Shown: piece by piece, positions 17,677-26,481 of the stretch
How positions within the stretch are numbered: the first letter of the stretch is position 1
How the letters are laid out: every line of letters begins with the position of its first letter
DNA from: WHSW01 sp963742205
GTDB lineage: Bacteria; Actinomycetota; Thermoleophilia; Solirubrobacterales; 70-9
Length of the DNA stretch: 64,000 bases
Assembly: GCA_963742205.1 (NCBI GenBank)
Contig: CAVUKZ010000004.1
Location: 310,001 to 374,000 of the forward strand
Reading direction: 5' to 3'
Position numbers and translations under genes: made by a program
The notes under the pieces: generated by a model
What the model saw: only the letters and a program-made list of their open reading frames with translations
Told to the model about the DNA's origin: nothing
Database searches by the model: none

Positions 17677-18036
17677 CTAACCCGCGGAGCGGATCTTCGA
17701 CCGGGCGCCGGCGCAGGTGACCGGGCCGATCTTCTCCTTCTTGACCTTCGCGATCCAGTCGCCGCTGGACTCGGTCGTCTGGATGTTGAAGTGCCCGTTG
17801 CGGTTGGTGAACCCCTTGCCGACCCGCACGTCCTGACCGGAGACGCGGACGATCTTGACCTTGCGGTTCTTGATGCACTTGAGCACGTCCGAGTGCACCG
17901 CGCCGCGGAACTGCCCCACCGTCGGACCGAGGTGAAGCGAGATGAAGTTGCCGACCGGCTGCGTCGCCGCGGCGGTGGCGACCACGGCCGCGAGCAGGGC
18001 GACGACGATGGCGGAGGTTGCGACGGCGATCTTCAT
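17677..18036 (-). CDS. Secreted carboxypeptidase-regulatory-like single-domain protein
   Basis: 119 residues with a signal peptide (MKIAVATSAIVVALLAAVVATAAA, cleavage near residue 24-26). The mature part carries the pattern CIKNRKVKIVRV...VGKGFTNRNGHFNI...GDWIAKVKKEKIGPVTCAGARS. This resembles small transthyretin/CarboxypepD-regulatory-like beta-sandwich domains of actinobacterial secreted proteins, in which the two Cys residues probably form a disulfide. The ATG at 18036 is 48 bp from the divergent tlyA start. The role is unknown. Confidence 0.65.
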   Translation of the reverse strand: MKIAVATSAIVVALLAAVVATAAATQPVGNFISLHLGPTVGQFRGAVHSDVLKCIKNRKVKIVRVSGQDVRVGKGFTNRNGHFNIQTTESSGDWIAKVKKEKIGPVTCAGARSKIRSAG

Positions 18037-18084
18037 GGGCGCGATCCTACTTCGGCGCCCGGCGCCCCCCGGTACCTTGCCCGC

Positions 18085-18871
18085 ATGCCAAAGCGCCGGA
18101 TCGACACGCTGCTCGCCGAGCGCGGGCTCGCCGGCTCGCGGACCAGCGCGGCGGAGTCCGTGCGCGCCGGCCGGGTGCGAATCGGGCGCGACGGCCCGCT
18201 GGCGACGAAGCCGGGTCAGCTGATCGCCGAGGAGGCCGATCTGGTCGTCGTCGAGCCGCCGCGGTACGTGTCGCGGGGTGGGCTGAAGCTCGAGCACGCG
18301 CTCGACGCGCTCGCGATCGAGGTCGAGGGCCGAGACTGCCTCGACGTCGGCGCCTCCACCGGCGGCTTCACCGACTGCCTGCTGCAGCGCGGCGCCGCGC
18401 GCGTGATCGCGCTCGACGTCGCCCGCGGGCAGCTCGACTGGGGGCTGCGAAACGACGCGCGGGTGACGGTGATCGAGCGGGCCAACGCGCGCTCGCTGGA
18501 GCTCGACCAGCTGCCGTTCCGTCCCGGACTGGCGACGATCGACGTCTCGTTCATCTCCCTGGCGAAGGTGCTGCCGCCCGCGGCCGCCTGCCTGCGAACG
18601 CGAGGGCGAGCTGCTGGCGCTGGTGAAGCCCCAGTTCGAGCTCGGTCCCGAGCGGGTCGGCAAGGGCGGTGTGGTCCGCGAGCCGGAGGCGCGGCGCGAC
18701 GCCCTGCGCGCGGCGGCGGACGTGGCGCGCAATGCCGGGCTCGCCGTCCTCGGGTTTGCCTCGTCCGGTCTGCCCGGGCCGAAGGGCAACCGCGAGACTT
18801 TCATCCACTGCGCCCCCGAGGGCGACGGCGTCGCGGACGTCGAGGCGGCGATCGGGGCGGTGGAGCCATGA
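18085..18871 (+). CDS. tlyA: TlyA family rRNA 2'-O-methyltransferase (one frameshift)
   Basis: S4-domain/FtsJ-type methyltransferase that 2'-O-methylates 16S and 23S rRNA in mycobacteria (a capreomycin-susceptibility determinant). The S4 RNA-binding domain spans about 3-62 (RIDTLLAERGLAGSRTSAAE), PPRYVSRGGLKLEHAL follows, and the SAM motif is DVGASTGGFTDCLLQ (about 88). One extra A near 18597 breaks the frame after PPAAACLR. Removing it continues REGELLALVKPQFELGPERV and yields 261 residues ending at 18871, the family length. The TGA overlaps the nadK ATG (ATGA). The tlyA-nadK-recN order is the same as in mycobacteria. Confidence 0.9.
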
Positions 18872-19710
18872 GCACCGCGATCATCCTCACCCACACGCAA
18901 CCCGAGCAGACGGGCGATGCACTGCGTGAGGTGGTTGCGGCCGCCGAGCGCGCCGGGTGGCGCCTGGTCGCCGACCAGGAGGAGCTGACCAAGCACGGGG
19001 AGACGGCGGCCGGCATCGCCCGCCGGCGCGACGACGACCACCTGGACCTGTGCCTGGTCCTCGGCGGCGACGGGACGATCCTCAAGGGCCTGCGCGAGCA
19101 CGGGATCCAGAACGTGCCCGTGTTCGGGATCAACTTCGGCACGGTCGGCTTCCTCGCCGCCGCCGAGCCCGACGAGCTCGACCCGAGCCTGGAGCAGGCC
19201 TTCGCCGGCGACTACGAGGTGATCCGGATGCCGGGGCTGGAGGCGAGCATCGAGGCCGACCCGCCGCTCGCGCTCAACGACGTCTCGCTGATCCGCCGCC
19301 CCCACAGCCGCGTCGCCGAGCTGGCCTATCGGCTCGGCGGCAAGGAGGTCGGCCACGTGCGGTGCGACGGCCTGGTGGCCGCGACCCCGGCCGGCTCGAC
19401 GGGCTACAACCTGGCGAACGGCGGACCGATCCTCGCCTGGGGCGTCGCGGGCTACGTGGTCAGCTTCATCGCCCCGCACACCCTCACCGCGCGCCCGCTG
19501 GTGGTGGCGCCCGACGACGTGCTCTCGGTCACCAACGCCGCGGGACGCGATCCGGTCGACGTCGTCCTCGACGGCGAGTTCTCGGGCGTGCTCGCGAGCG
19601 GGGCGACGATGGAGGTGCGCTTCCGCGACGGGATGGGGCGCCTGGCGCAGCTACCCGGTGCCAACTTCTACCGACGCGTCCGCGACAAGTTCGGCCGGCT
19701 GGCTCACTAG
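18868..19710 (+). CDS. nadK: NAD kinase
   Basis: Phosphorylates NAD+ to NADP+ in the cytoplasm. It has 280 residues. The active-site loop GGDGTILKG lies near residue 66, the LALNDVSLIRR segment near 133 carries the conserved Asn-Asp, and GLVAATPAGSTGYNLANGGP near 168 is the signature of the glycine-rich NAD-binding region. Bacterial members normally accept ATP or polyphosphate; that is family knowledge. It is coupled to tlyA by a 4-bp overlap. Its last 60 bp overlap the convergent MarR gene, an unusually long convergent overlap. Confidence 0.95.
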   Translation: MSTAIILTHTQPEQTGDALREVVAAAERAGWRLVADQEELTKHGETAAGIARRRDDDHLDLCLVLGGDGTILKGLREHGIQNVPVFGINFGTVGFLAAAEPDELDPSLEQAFAGDYEVIRMPGLEASIEADPPLALNDVSLIRRPHSRVAELAYRLGGKEVGHVRCDGLVAATPAGSTGYNLANGGPILAWGVAGYVVSFIAPHTLTARPLVVAPDDVLSVTNAAGRDPVDVVLDGEFSGVLASGATMEVRFRDGMGRLAQLPGANFYRRVRDKFGRLAH

Positions 19711-20133
19711 CAGCCGCTGGAGGTAGTCGACGAGCTTGTCCTGCTCGTCGGGGGCGAGCGGCGCCAGCAGCTCGGCGTGGGCCTCCATCAGCGCCCCGCG
19801 CTTGTCCTCGAGCCACGCCGCGCCCGCGGGTGTTGCGATGAGCGCATAGGCACGCCGGTCGTCCGGGTTGCGCTTGCGATGGACGAAGCCGGCGGCCTCG
19901 AGATCGTCGACGACCGAGACGATCGTCGTCCGGTCGACCCGCATCCGCAGGCCCAGGTACTGCTGGGAGAGCGGGCCCTCGTCCGCGATCACGGTCAGGC
20001 AGCCGAAGTGCTTGATCCCGAGCGTCCCCTCGCCGAGGACCTCGTCCGCGCGGGCGTGAAAGACGTGATGCGTCTTGGCGATCAGAAATCCGGGGAGGCC
20101 GGCCAGCGCGGGGGGCAGGGATGAATCGGACAT
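19651..20133 (-). CDS. MarR family transcriptional regulator
   Basis: 160-residue winged-helix regulator. The dimerisation helices surround the recognition region with GPLSQQYLGLRMRVDRTTIVSVVDDLEAAGFV (about 55-86) and the wing has RKRNPDDRRAYALIATPAG (about 88-106), the classic MarR DxRxxxxxLT pattern with small changes. It is divergent from the MFS exporter gene, an arrangement in which MarR proteins usually repress the exporter and relieve repression when they bind its substrate. A near-consensus promoter overlaps a dyad upstream. The start at 20133 lies at about the predicted transcription start, so the mRNA may be leaderless. Confidence 0.9.
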   Translation of the reverse strand: MSDSSLPPALAGLPGFLIAKTHHVFHARADEVLGEGTLGIKHFGCLTVIADEGPLSQQYLGLRMRVDRTTIVSVVDDLEAAGFVHRKRNPDDRRAYALIATPAGAAWLEDKRGALMEAHAELLAPLAPDEQDKLVDYLQRLLVSQPAELVADASVEVGTG

Positions 20134-20143
20134 CGCTTTCCTG

Positions 20144-20172
20144 ATTATGCTACAACCCTGAAGATCAGTCAA
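20144..20172 (-). promoter_or_regulatory. Sigma-70-type promoter for the MarR gene
   Basis: On the minus strand a -35 TTGACT (20172-20167) and a -10 CATAAT (20149-20144) are separated by exactly 17 bp. The predicted transcription start is about 20137, four bases before the ATG, which implies a leaderless or near-leaderless transcript. Confidence 0.6.
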
Positions 20173-20184
20173 ACTGACGATCTT
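20161..20184. promoter_or_regulatory. Probable MarR operator (imperfect dyad)
   Basis: AAGATCAGTCA and TGACGATCTT form an inverted repeat with one bulged base around AAC, located between the divergent MarR and MFS genes and overlapping the MarR -35 box. The position fits autorepression plus repression of the exporter. Confidence 0.5.
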
Positions 20185-20212
20185 GGGGGCTGAACATTTA
20201 GGAGGTCGGACC

Positions 20213-21760
20213 GTGGAACGCAAGCACTGGACTCTCCTGGCCGTCTGCACGGCGACCTTCATGCTCCTGATCGACGTCACGATCGTCAACGTCGCCCTGC
20301 CGGACATCCAGCGCGACCTCGACGCCAGCTTCTCGAGCCTGCAGTGGGTGATCGACGCCTACGCGCTCACCCTGGCGTCGTTCCTGCTCGTCGCCGGCTC
20401 CGTCGGCGACCGGATCGGCCGGCGGCGGGTGTTCAGCTTCGGCTTCGCGCTCTTCACCGTCGCCTCGTTCGCCTGCGGCATCTCCGGCGACGCGACGGTG
20501 CTCAACTTCGCCCGCGGCGTCCAGGGCGCGGGCGCCGCGGCCATGTTCGCGACCGCGCTGGCGCTGATCGCGCAGGAGTTCGAAGGTCGCGAGCGCGCGA
20601 ACGCGATCGGGATCTGGGGGGCGACCGTCGGCGGCTCGGTGGCGATCGGGCCGCTGCTGGGCGGGCTGATCACCGAGCACCTCGGCTGGGAGTGGATCTT
20701 CTTCGTCAACGTCCCGGTCGGGATCGCGGCGATCGTGCTCACCGAGACCAAGCTCGCCAACGTCAAGGCCACCGATCCCCAGCCGATCGACTGGCCCGGG
20801 CTGGCGACGTTCTCGGCCGGGCTCTTCCTGCTCATCTTCGGGCTCATCCGCGGCAACCCGGAGGGCTGGGGAAGCAGCACGATCGTGCTCTCGCTCGGCG
20901 CCGCCGTGCTGCTGCTGGTCGCGTTCCTGGTGATCGAGTCGCGGCGCGAGAACGCGATGCTCGACCTGTCGCTGTTCCGCAAGCCCTCGTTCACGGGCGT
21001 CTCGATCGTCGCCTTCGCGCTCTCGGCCGGGATGTTCGCGATGTTCCTCTACCTGACCCTCTACATCCAGGGCGTGCTCGGCTACTCGCCGCTCGAGGCG
21101 GGCCTGCGCTTCCTGCCGTTGACCGTGCTCTCGTTCGTCGTCGCGCCGATCTCCGGCCGGCTCCTGAACCGCGTCCCGGCGCGAGCGATCATGGGCACGG
21201 GGATGATCCTGGTCGCGCTCGGGCTCCTGCTCATGCACGGGATCGACGTCGGCGACGACTGGACGACCCTGCTCGCCGGCTCGATCGTCGCCGGGATCGG
21301 GATCGGGATGACCAACCCGGGCATCGCCTCGGTCGCGATCGGGGTCGTCAGCGCCGCCCGAGCCGGGATGGCCTCGGGGATCAACAGCACCTTCCGCCAG
21401 GTCGGGATCGCGACCGGCACCGCCGCGCTGGGCGCGATCTTCCAGTCGCAGATCAGCTCGAAGCTGAGCGAGCTGCTGCCGCAGGCGCCGCCGGCGTTCT
21501 CGGAGGCGGTCTCGTCCGGCGCGGCCCAGAGCGCGCTCGCGTCGGTGCCGCCGCAGTTCCGCGCGCAGGCGGCCGACGCCGCCAACACCGCGTTCATCAG
21601 CGGCCTGAACGAGATCCTGCTCGTCGGCGCCGCGATCGCGCTGGTGGGCGGAATCGCTTCCTGGGCGCTCGTCCGCGGACGCGACATGGTCGCCGTGCCG
21701 GGCGCCCCGCCGCCCGCGGTTCCCGACGAGGCCCGCCCCGAGCCGGCGCCGGCCGGCTGA
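20213..21760 (+). CDS. DHA2-family MFS drug/solute exporter (EmrB/QacA type)
   Basis: Proton-coupled inner-membrane exporter, 515 residues, with about 14 transmembrane helices as in the DHA2 family. The loop 2-3 motif A is GDRIGRRRVF (about 67-76), followed by ARGVQGAGAAAMFATALALI (motif for helix 4) and the antiporter-type motif C region GPLLGGLI near 158. The N-terminal helix has LIDVTIVNVALPDI, diagnostic for the family. GTG at 20213 is chosen because AGGAGG lies at 20200-20205. The divergent MarR gene probably controls it. The MarR/MFS pair interrupts the otherwise conserved nadK-recN adjacency. Confidence 0.93.
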   Translation: MERKHWTLLAVCTATFMLLIDVTIVNVALPDIQRDLDASFSSLQWVIDAYALTLASFLLVAGSVGDRIGRRRVFSFGFALFTVASFACGISGDATVLNFARGVQGAGAAAMFATALALIAQEFEGRERANAIGIWGATVGGSVAIGPLLGGLITEHLGWEWIFFVNVPVGIAAIVLTETKLANVKATDPQPIDWPGLATFSAGLFLLIFGLIRGNPEGWGSSTIVLSLGAAVLLLVAFLVIESRRENAMLDLSLFRKPSFTGVSIVAFALSAGMFAMFLYLTLYIQGVLGYSPLEAGLRFLPLTVLSFVVAPISGRLLNRVPARAIMGTGMILVALGLLLMHGIDVGDDWTTLLAGSIVAGIGIGMTNPGIASVAIGVVSAARAGMASGINSTFRQVGIATGTAALGAIFQSQISSKLSELLPQAPPAFSEAVSSGAAQSALASVPPQFRAQAADAANTAFISGLNEILLVGAAIALVGGIASWALVRGRDMVAVPGAPPPAVPDEARPEPAPAG

Positions 21761-21806
21761 GCGCCCAGGGGGCGAATCCGTCGGCGCCCGCCGCTAAAAC
21801 GGGCCT

Positions 21807-23490
21807 GTGCTCCTCGAGCTGAGAATCGAGAACCTGCTCCTGATCGAGCGCGCCGAGCTGCGCCTCGGCGAGGGGCTGAACGCGATCACCGGCGAGACGG
21901 GCGCGGGCAAGACCGTGCTCGCGCACTCGCTGGACCTGCTGATGGGCGGCAGGGCGCGGCCGCAGATCGTGCGCCCCGGCGCGGACGAGGCCTGGGTCGA
22001 GGGCGCGTTTGAGCTGCCGCCCGGCACGCTTGACGATCCCGAGCTCGCCGAGATCGCGGCGCGGCTGCCGGAGGACGCCGACGAGGTCGTGCTCGGCCGG
22101 CGAATCTCCGGCTCGGGGCGGACCAGCGCCTTCATCGCGGGCCGCTCGGCTTCGGCCGCCGACCTGCGGGCCCTCGGCTCGCGGCTGCTCGCCTTCTACG
22201 GTCAGCACGAGCACCGCCGGCTCACCCTGGCGTCGGCCCAGCTCGAGATCCTCGACGGGTTCGCCGGCCCTGGCCTGCTCGAGTTGCGCGACCGCTACCG
22301 AGGCGCGCACGCCGAGGTCGCGGCGCTCGAGCGCGAGCTCGAGGAGCTGCGCGAGCTCGAGGGCACGCGCGAACGCGACCTCGACCTGATGCGGTTTGAG
22401 CTCGCCGAGATCGAGGCGGCGGCGCCGGATCCGGCCGAGGAGTCCGAGCTCGCCGCCGAGAGCGAGCGCCTGCGCCACGCCGACGTCCTGCGCGCCGCAG
22501 CGGCCGGCGCGCTGGGGGCGCTCGACGGCGCCGCCGAGGACGGCGACGGCGCCCGGGCGGCGATGGGCGGCGCCGAATCGGGCCTGGCCGGGGTGGACGG
22601 CTTCGATGCCGAGCTCGACGGGCTCGCCGAGCGACTGCGGAGCGCCGCCATGGAACTCGACGAGCTCGCCCGCGACCTGCGCGGCTATCTCGACGCGCAG
22701 CGAGGCCGAGCCCGGCCGCTTGGAGGTGGTCCAGGAGCGGCTCGAGGTCCTCGACCGGCTCAAGCGCAAGCACGGGGGCTCGCTCGAGGCCGTGATCGCC
22801 CACGGCGAGCACTGCCGCGCGGAGATCGACCGACTCGTAAACAGCGCGGAGGTCGCCGACCAGCTCGGATCGCGGATCGCCGCCGCGCAGGCGGCGCGCG
22901 CCGAGCTCGCCGAGCGGCTCAGCGCTGAACGGCGCGACGCCGGCGAGCGGCTCACCGAGCGAGTCGCGGCCGAGCTCGCCGACCTGGCGATGGACGGGGC
23001 CCGGCTCGAGGTCGCGTTTGAGCCCCACCCGGACGGCTTCGGCCCCAACGGCCCCGAGACGGTCGAGCTGCTGGTGGCAACCAACCCCGGGCTACCCACC
23101 TCGCCGTTGCGCGACGCCGCCTCGGGAGGCGAGCTCTCGCGGATCATGCTGGCGCTGATCGGGCTTGGCGCGCGCACCGGTGAGCGGACGCTGGTCTTCG
23201 ACGAGGTCGACGCCGGGATCGGCGGGTTCACCGCCCGAGCCGTCGGCGAGCGGCTGCGGGCCCTGGCGGCGGAGCGGCAACTGATCTGCATCACGCATCT
23301 GCCGCAGGTCGCGGCGCTGGCCGAGACCCACTTCCGGATCGAGAAGTCCACGGTCGGCTCCGAGGCCCGCGCGACCGTCGAACGGGTGGCGGGCGACGAG
23401 CTGGTCGCCGAGATCGTGCGCATGCTCGGCGCCGAGCGCGACGACGCCGCGGCCAGCACCCACGCACGCGAGCTGCTCGAAGCGGCCTAG
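21807..23490 (+). CDS. recN: DNA repair protein RecN (one frameshift)
   Basis: SMC-like ATPase acting at double-strand breaks. The N-terminal half has Walker A GETGAGKT (about 30-37) and the FYGQHEHRRL segment near 130, then a coiled coil rich in Glu/Arg/Leu. The C-terminal half carries the ABC signature (ASGGELSRIMLAL), Walker B (LVFDEVDAGIGG) and CITHLPQVAALAETHF. One extra base near 22698 splits the gene in the coiled coil (YLDA, then SEAEPGRLEVVQERL). Removal gives 560 residues, the usual length. It occupies the same place relative to tlyA-nadK and steA as in mycobacteria, apart from the inserted MarR/MFS pair. Confidence 0.93.
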
Positions 23491-23530
23491 CTGCGCCCAA
23501 GGCCGCGGCGGGCCGGGAATAATCCACCGG

Positions 23531-24721
23531 ATGGCGCTGCTCAGCCGAGCGCGCGCGCTGCTCCGCGGGCCCGAGATCCAGCTGCAGACCGACGAGGTTC
23601 CGACGGTCGTCGGCCGTGCGCGCCTGGGCCGCCGGACCAAGGACCTCGTCAAGCGGCTCGGCCCGGGCGACATCGCGATCATCGATCACGCCGACCTCGA
23701 CCGCATCGCCGCGGAGGACCTGGTCGCGAGTGGGGTGGGGGCGGTCGTCAACGTCGCCGAGTCCTCAACCGGCCGGTACCCGAACCCGGGACCGCTGGTC
23801 CTCGCCAGGGCGGGTGTGCCCCTGATCGACGCGCCGGCCGCGCCCCTGTTCGAGGAGCTCGCCGACGGCGACCGGCTGGTGATCGAGGGCTCCCGGTTGC
23901 GCGCCAACGGCAGCGTCCTGGCCACCGGCCGGGTGATCGACCTCGCGGTTGCGACCGAGCAGATCGAGGAACAGCGCGAGCGGATCAACGAGGCGCTGGC
24001 CGACTTCGCCATGAACACGATCGACCACGTGCGCGAGGAGGGCGAGCTGCTGGTCGGCAGGATCGAGCTGCCGCCGGTGCGGACCAACTTTCGCGATCGC
24101 CACGCGCTGATCGTGGTCCGGGGCACCACCTATCGCCGCGACCTCCGGACGCTCCGCGCGTACATCGAGGACACCGGCCCGGTGCTGGTGGGGGTCGACG
24201 GCGGCGCCGACGCGATCCTCGAGGAGGGCTTCACGCCGGACATGGTCCTGGGCGACATGGACTCGGCGACCGACGCGGCGCTCACCTGCGGCGCCGAGGT
24301 CGTCGTCCACGCCTACTCCGATGGCCGCGCTCCAGGGCTGGAGCGCCTCGAGAAGCTCAGCCTCGACCCGGTGGTGGCGCCGGCGATCGGCACCAGCCAG
24401 GACGTCGCGATGCTGCTCGCGCACGAGAACGGCGCGGAGCTGATCGTCTCGGTCGGCGCCCACTTCAACCTCACCGAGTTCCTCGACAAGAACCGCTCCG
24501 GGATGTCATCCACGTTCCTGACCCGGCTGCGGATCGGCGAGACCCTGATCGACGCCAAGGGCGTCAGCCGCCTCTATAACCCCGGGGTCCGCGGCTGGCA
24601 CTGGTGGGTCTTCGCCGTGCTCTCGCTCGCGCTCATCGTCGTCGTGGTGCTGAGCTCGCCGGCGCTGGCGGAGTTCTTCGACCTCGTCTGGCTCAAGATC
24701 AAGGTCGCTCTCAATCTCTGA
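23531..24721 (+). CDS. steA: SteA-like putative cytokinetic-ring protein (thiamin-pyrophosphokinase-like domain)
   Basis: 396 residues. The N-terminal half (VVGRARLGRRTKDLVKRL, then GDIAIIDHADLDRIAAEDL) and the central TPK-like catalytic fold (about 190-330, with VGVDGGADAIL and GDMDSA) match the actinobacterial SteA family. A single C-terminal membrane helix spans about 358-380 (WWVFAVLSLALIVVVVL). In Corynebacterium, SteA with its partner SteB localises to the division site and affects cell separation; that is family knowledge. The TPK-like domain is not expected to make thiamin diphosphate. The stop overlaps the next start (TGATG), which couples it to the MctB/SteB-like partner. Confidence 0.88.
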   Translation: MALLSRARALLRGPEIQLQTDEVPTVVGRARLGRRTKDLVKRLGPGDIAIIDHADLDRIAAEDLVASGVGAVVNVAESSTGRYPNPGPLVLARAGVPLIDAPAAPLFEELADGDRLVIEGSRLRANGSVLATGRVIDLAVATEQIEEQRERINEALADFAMNTIDHVREEGELLVGRIELPPVRTNFRDRHALIVVRGTTYRRDLRTLRAYIEDTGPVLVGVDGGADAILEEGFTPDMVLGDMDSATDAALTCGAEVVVHAYSDGRAPGLERLEKLSLDPVVAPAIGTSQDVAMLLAHENGAELIVSVGAHFNLTEFLDKNRSGMSSTFLTRLRIGETLIDAKGVSRLYNPGVRGWHWWVFAVLSLALIVVVVLSSPALAEFFDLVWLKIKVALNL

Positions 24722-25620
24722 TGGGCTATTCGGCGCGCTATCACGCGGCCTCGCTCGCCGCCGTCTTTCTCGCGCTCGTCGTGGGGATCCTGATCGGCGT
24801 CGGCTTCGGGTCCGACATCGTCACCGGGACCGCCGACGACATCGAGCAGAGCCTGCAGGGTGACCTCGAGGACCGGGCGGCGGAGATCGACTCGCTCCAG
24901 GGCCAGCTGCAGACCGAGCGCGACTTCGACCAGGCCGTGTTCCCGGCGATCGTCGGCGGCCGCCTGCGCGACCAGCGGGTGGCGCTGGTGGCGCTCGGCG
25001 GCCTCGACCCCGGGATCGCGAATGCGGTGGAGAACGCGATCGAGCCCGCCGGCGGCCGGCTGACCGAGGTCGCGGTGGTCGCCGAGCCGCCCGACCTCGA
25101 CGCGCTCAGCTCGACGGCCTCGGACGGGCGCGAGGCGCGGGCAATCGCGCGGGGCAGCCAGGAGGAACTGCGGCGGTTCGCCGAGCGCGCCGGGCGCACG
25201 CTCGTGTTCGGCGGCGACAACTTCGACGAGCTGCGAGGGACGCTGCTCAGCCGCTTCAGCGGCAAGCCCGGGAACATCGACGCGGTGGTCGTCGCCCGCA
25301 GCCGGCCACAGGACCTCGACCCCGATGACGAGGCGGCCACCGACGAGATCGAGCAGGGGCTGGTGGCGGGCCTCGACTCGGTCGCGACCGTGGTCGGCGC
25401 GGAGCGCACCGACACCGACCCGTCCTCCATCGGCTTCTTCGAGGACCGGGGCATCCCGAGCGTCGACAGCGTCGACCTGGCATCGGGGCGCGTGGCCCTC
25501 GTCTACACGCTCGACGGGACCGCCACGGGCAACTTCGGCGTCAAGGACACCGCCGACGGGCTGCTTCCCGACCTGATCCCCGAGGGACAGGGGTCCGGCG
25601 CGGCCGGGGTCGGCGGCTAG
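24721..25620 (+). CDS. MctB/SteB-like membrane-anchored protein (copper transporter MctB family)
   Basis: 299 residues. A single N-terminal membrane helix (about 9-29, SLAAVFLALVVGILIGVGFG) is followed by a coiled coil (about 38-72, DIEQSLQGDLEDRAAEIDSL) and a mixed alpha/beta domain with no metal-binding Cys. The family is named for Mycobacterium MctB, linked to copper homeostasis, while the corynebacterial equivalent is SteB, partner of SteA. The one-base overlap with steA and the absence of metal ligands favour the SteB-type division role here (inference). A short gap leads to the MraY-like gene. Confidence 0.85.
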   Translation: MGYSARYHAASLAAVFLALVVGILIGVGFGSDIVTGTADDIEQSLQGDLEDRAAEIDSLQGQLQTERDFDQAVFPAIVGGRLRDQRVALVALGGLDPGIANAVENAIEPAGGRLTEVAVVAEPPDLDALSSTASDGREARAIARGSQEELRRFAERAGRTLVFGGDNFDELRGTLLSRFSGKPGNIDAVVVARSRPQDLDPDDEAATDEIEQGLVAGLDSVATVVGAERTDTDPSSIGFFEDRGIPSVDSVDLASGRVALVYTLDGTATGNFGVKDTADGLLPDLIPEGQGSGAAGVGG

Positions 25621-25626
25621 CCGAAA

Positions 25627-26481
25627 ATGCTGTCGGGTCTCGTCCTCTCGGCGCTCGTCGCCGCCGTCGCGATGCCGCCGTGGCTGCGCGACATGCTGCG
25701 CACGGGTCTGGCGCGGATCAACTACGCCGGCCGCCGGGTCGCGTTCCCGGCCGGCGCCCCGCTCGTCGCCTGCTCGTTGATCGCGCTCGTGCCACTGGCG
25801 GTGGTCGACGATCGCGCGGACCTGGACGTCCTGGACCCCGAGTTGCGACGCTGGATCGTGTACGTGCTGGGGGTCGCGATGCTGGGGCTCCTGGACGACG
25901 CGCTCGGCCGCGGCGCCCACGCGGACACGCCACGCGGCTGGCGCGGGCACGCCCGCACCGTGTTCGCCGGCGGCTTCTCGACCGGGGCGATCAAGGCGGT
26001 CGGCTCGCTCGCGCTCGCCGCCTACGCCGTCTCCGGTCGCGGGCGAGAGGGGATCGACTACTTCGCCGACCTCGCGCTGCTCCTGCTGGCGACCAACCTC
26101 TTCAACCTGCTCGACCTGCGGCCCGGCCGGGTGGAGAAGGCATTTCTGCTGCTGCTCGCCGGCCTCTGCCTCGGAGCCTGGACCGTGGTGCCGATCGACC
26201 TGCTCGGCATCTTCATCGGGCCGGTCGTCGTCGGGGCCGCGTTCACCCTGCGTGAGTGGACGATGCTGGGTGACACCGGCTCCAACCTGGTCGGAGCGCT
26301 GGCCGGGATCTCCCTGCTCGTCGTGCTCGACGACACCGGCCGGTGGATCGCGCTGGCGGTGGTCGCGGCGCTGACGATCTTCGGGGAGTTTCGGTCGATC
26401 TCGAAGGCGATCGAGTCGGTTCCGCCACTGCGCTGGATAGACTCGCTCGGCAGAGTGAAGAACGGAATGTCGAAGCGATGA
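25627..26481 (+). CDS. MraY/WecA-like polyprenyl-phosphate glycosyl-1-phosphate transferase family protein
   Basis: Multi-pass membrane protein, 284 residues. Three family Asp motifs are seen: LGLLDDALG (about 85-93), NLFNLLDLRPGRVEK (about 160-174) and MLGDTGSNLVGA (about 216-227). The family moves sugar-1-phosphates from UDP-sugars onto lipid carriers. It is shorter than MraY (about 320-360), and the lysine-rich region after the first motif reads RGWRGHART, so it is probably not the essential MraY. It sits between the SteA/MctB pair and pyrG, and its stop overlaps the pyrG start (ATGA). A cell-envelope role with the division proteins is plausible but unproven. Confidence 0.75.
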   Translation: MLSGLVLSALVAAVAMPPWLRDMLRTGLARINYAGRRVAFPAGAPLVACSLIALVPLAVVDDRADLDVLDPELRRWIVYVLGVAMLGLLDDALGRGAHADTPRGWRGHARTVFAGGFSTGAIKAVGSLALAAYAVSGRGREGIDYFADLALLLLATNLFNLLDLRPGRVEKAFLLLLAGLCLGAWTVVPIDLLGIFIGPVVVGAAFTLREWTMLGDTGSNLVGALAGISLLVVLDDTGRWIALAVVAALTIFGEFRSISKAIESVPPLRWIDSLGRVKNGMSKR

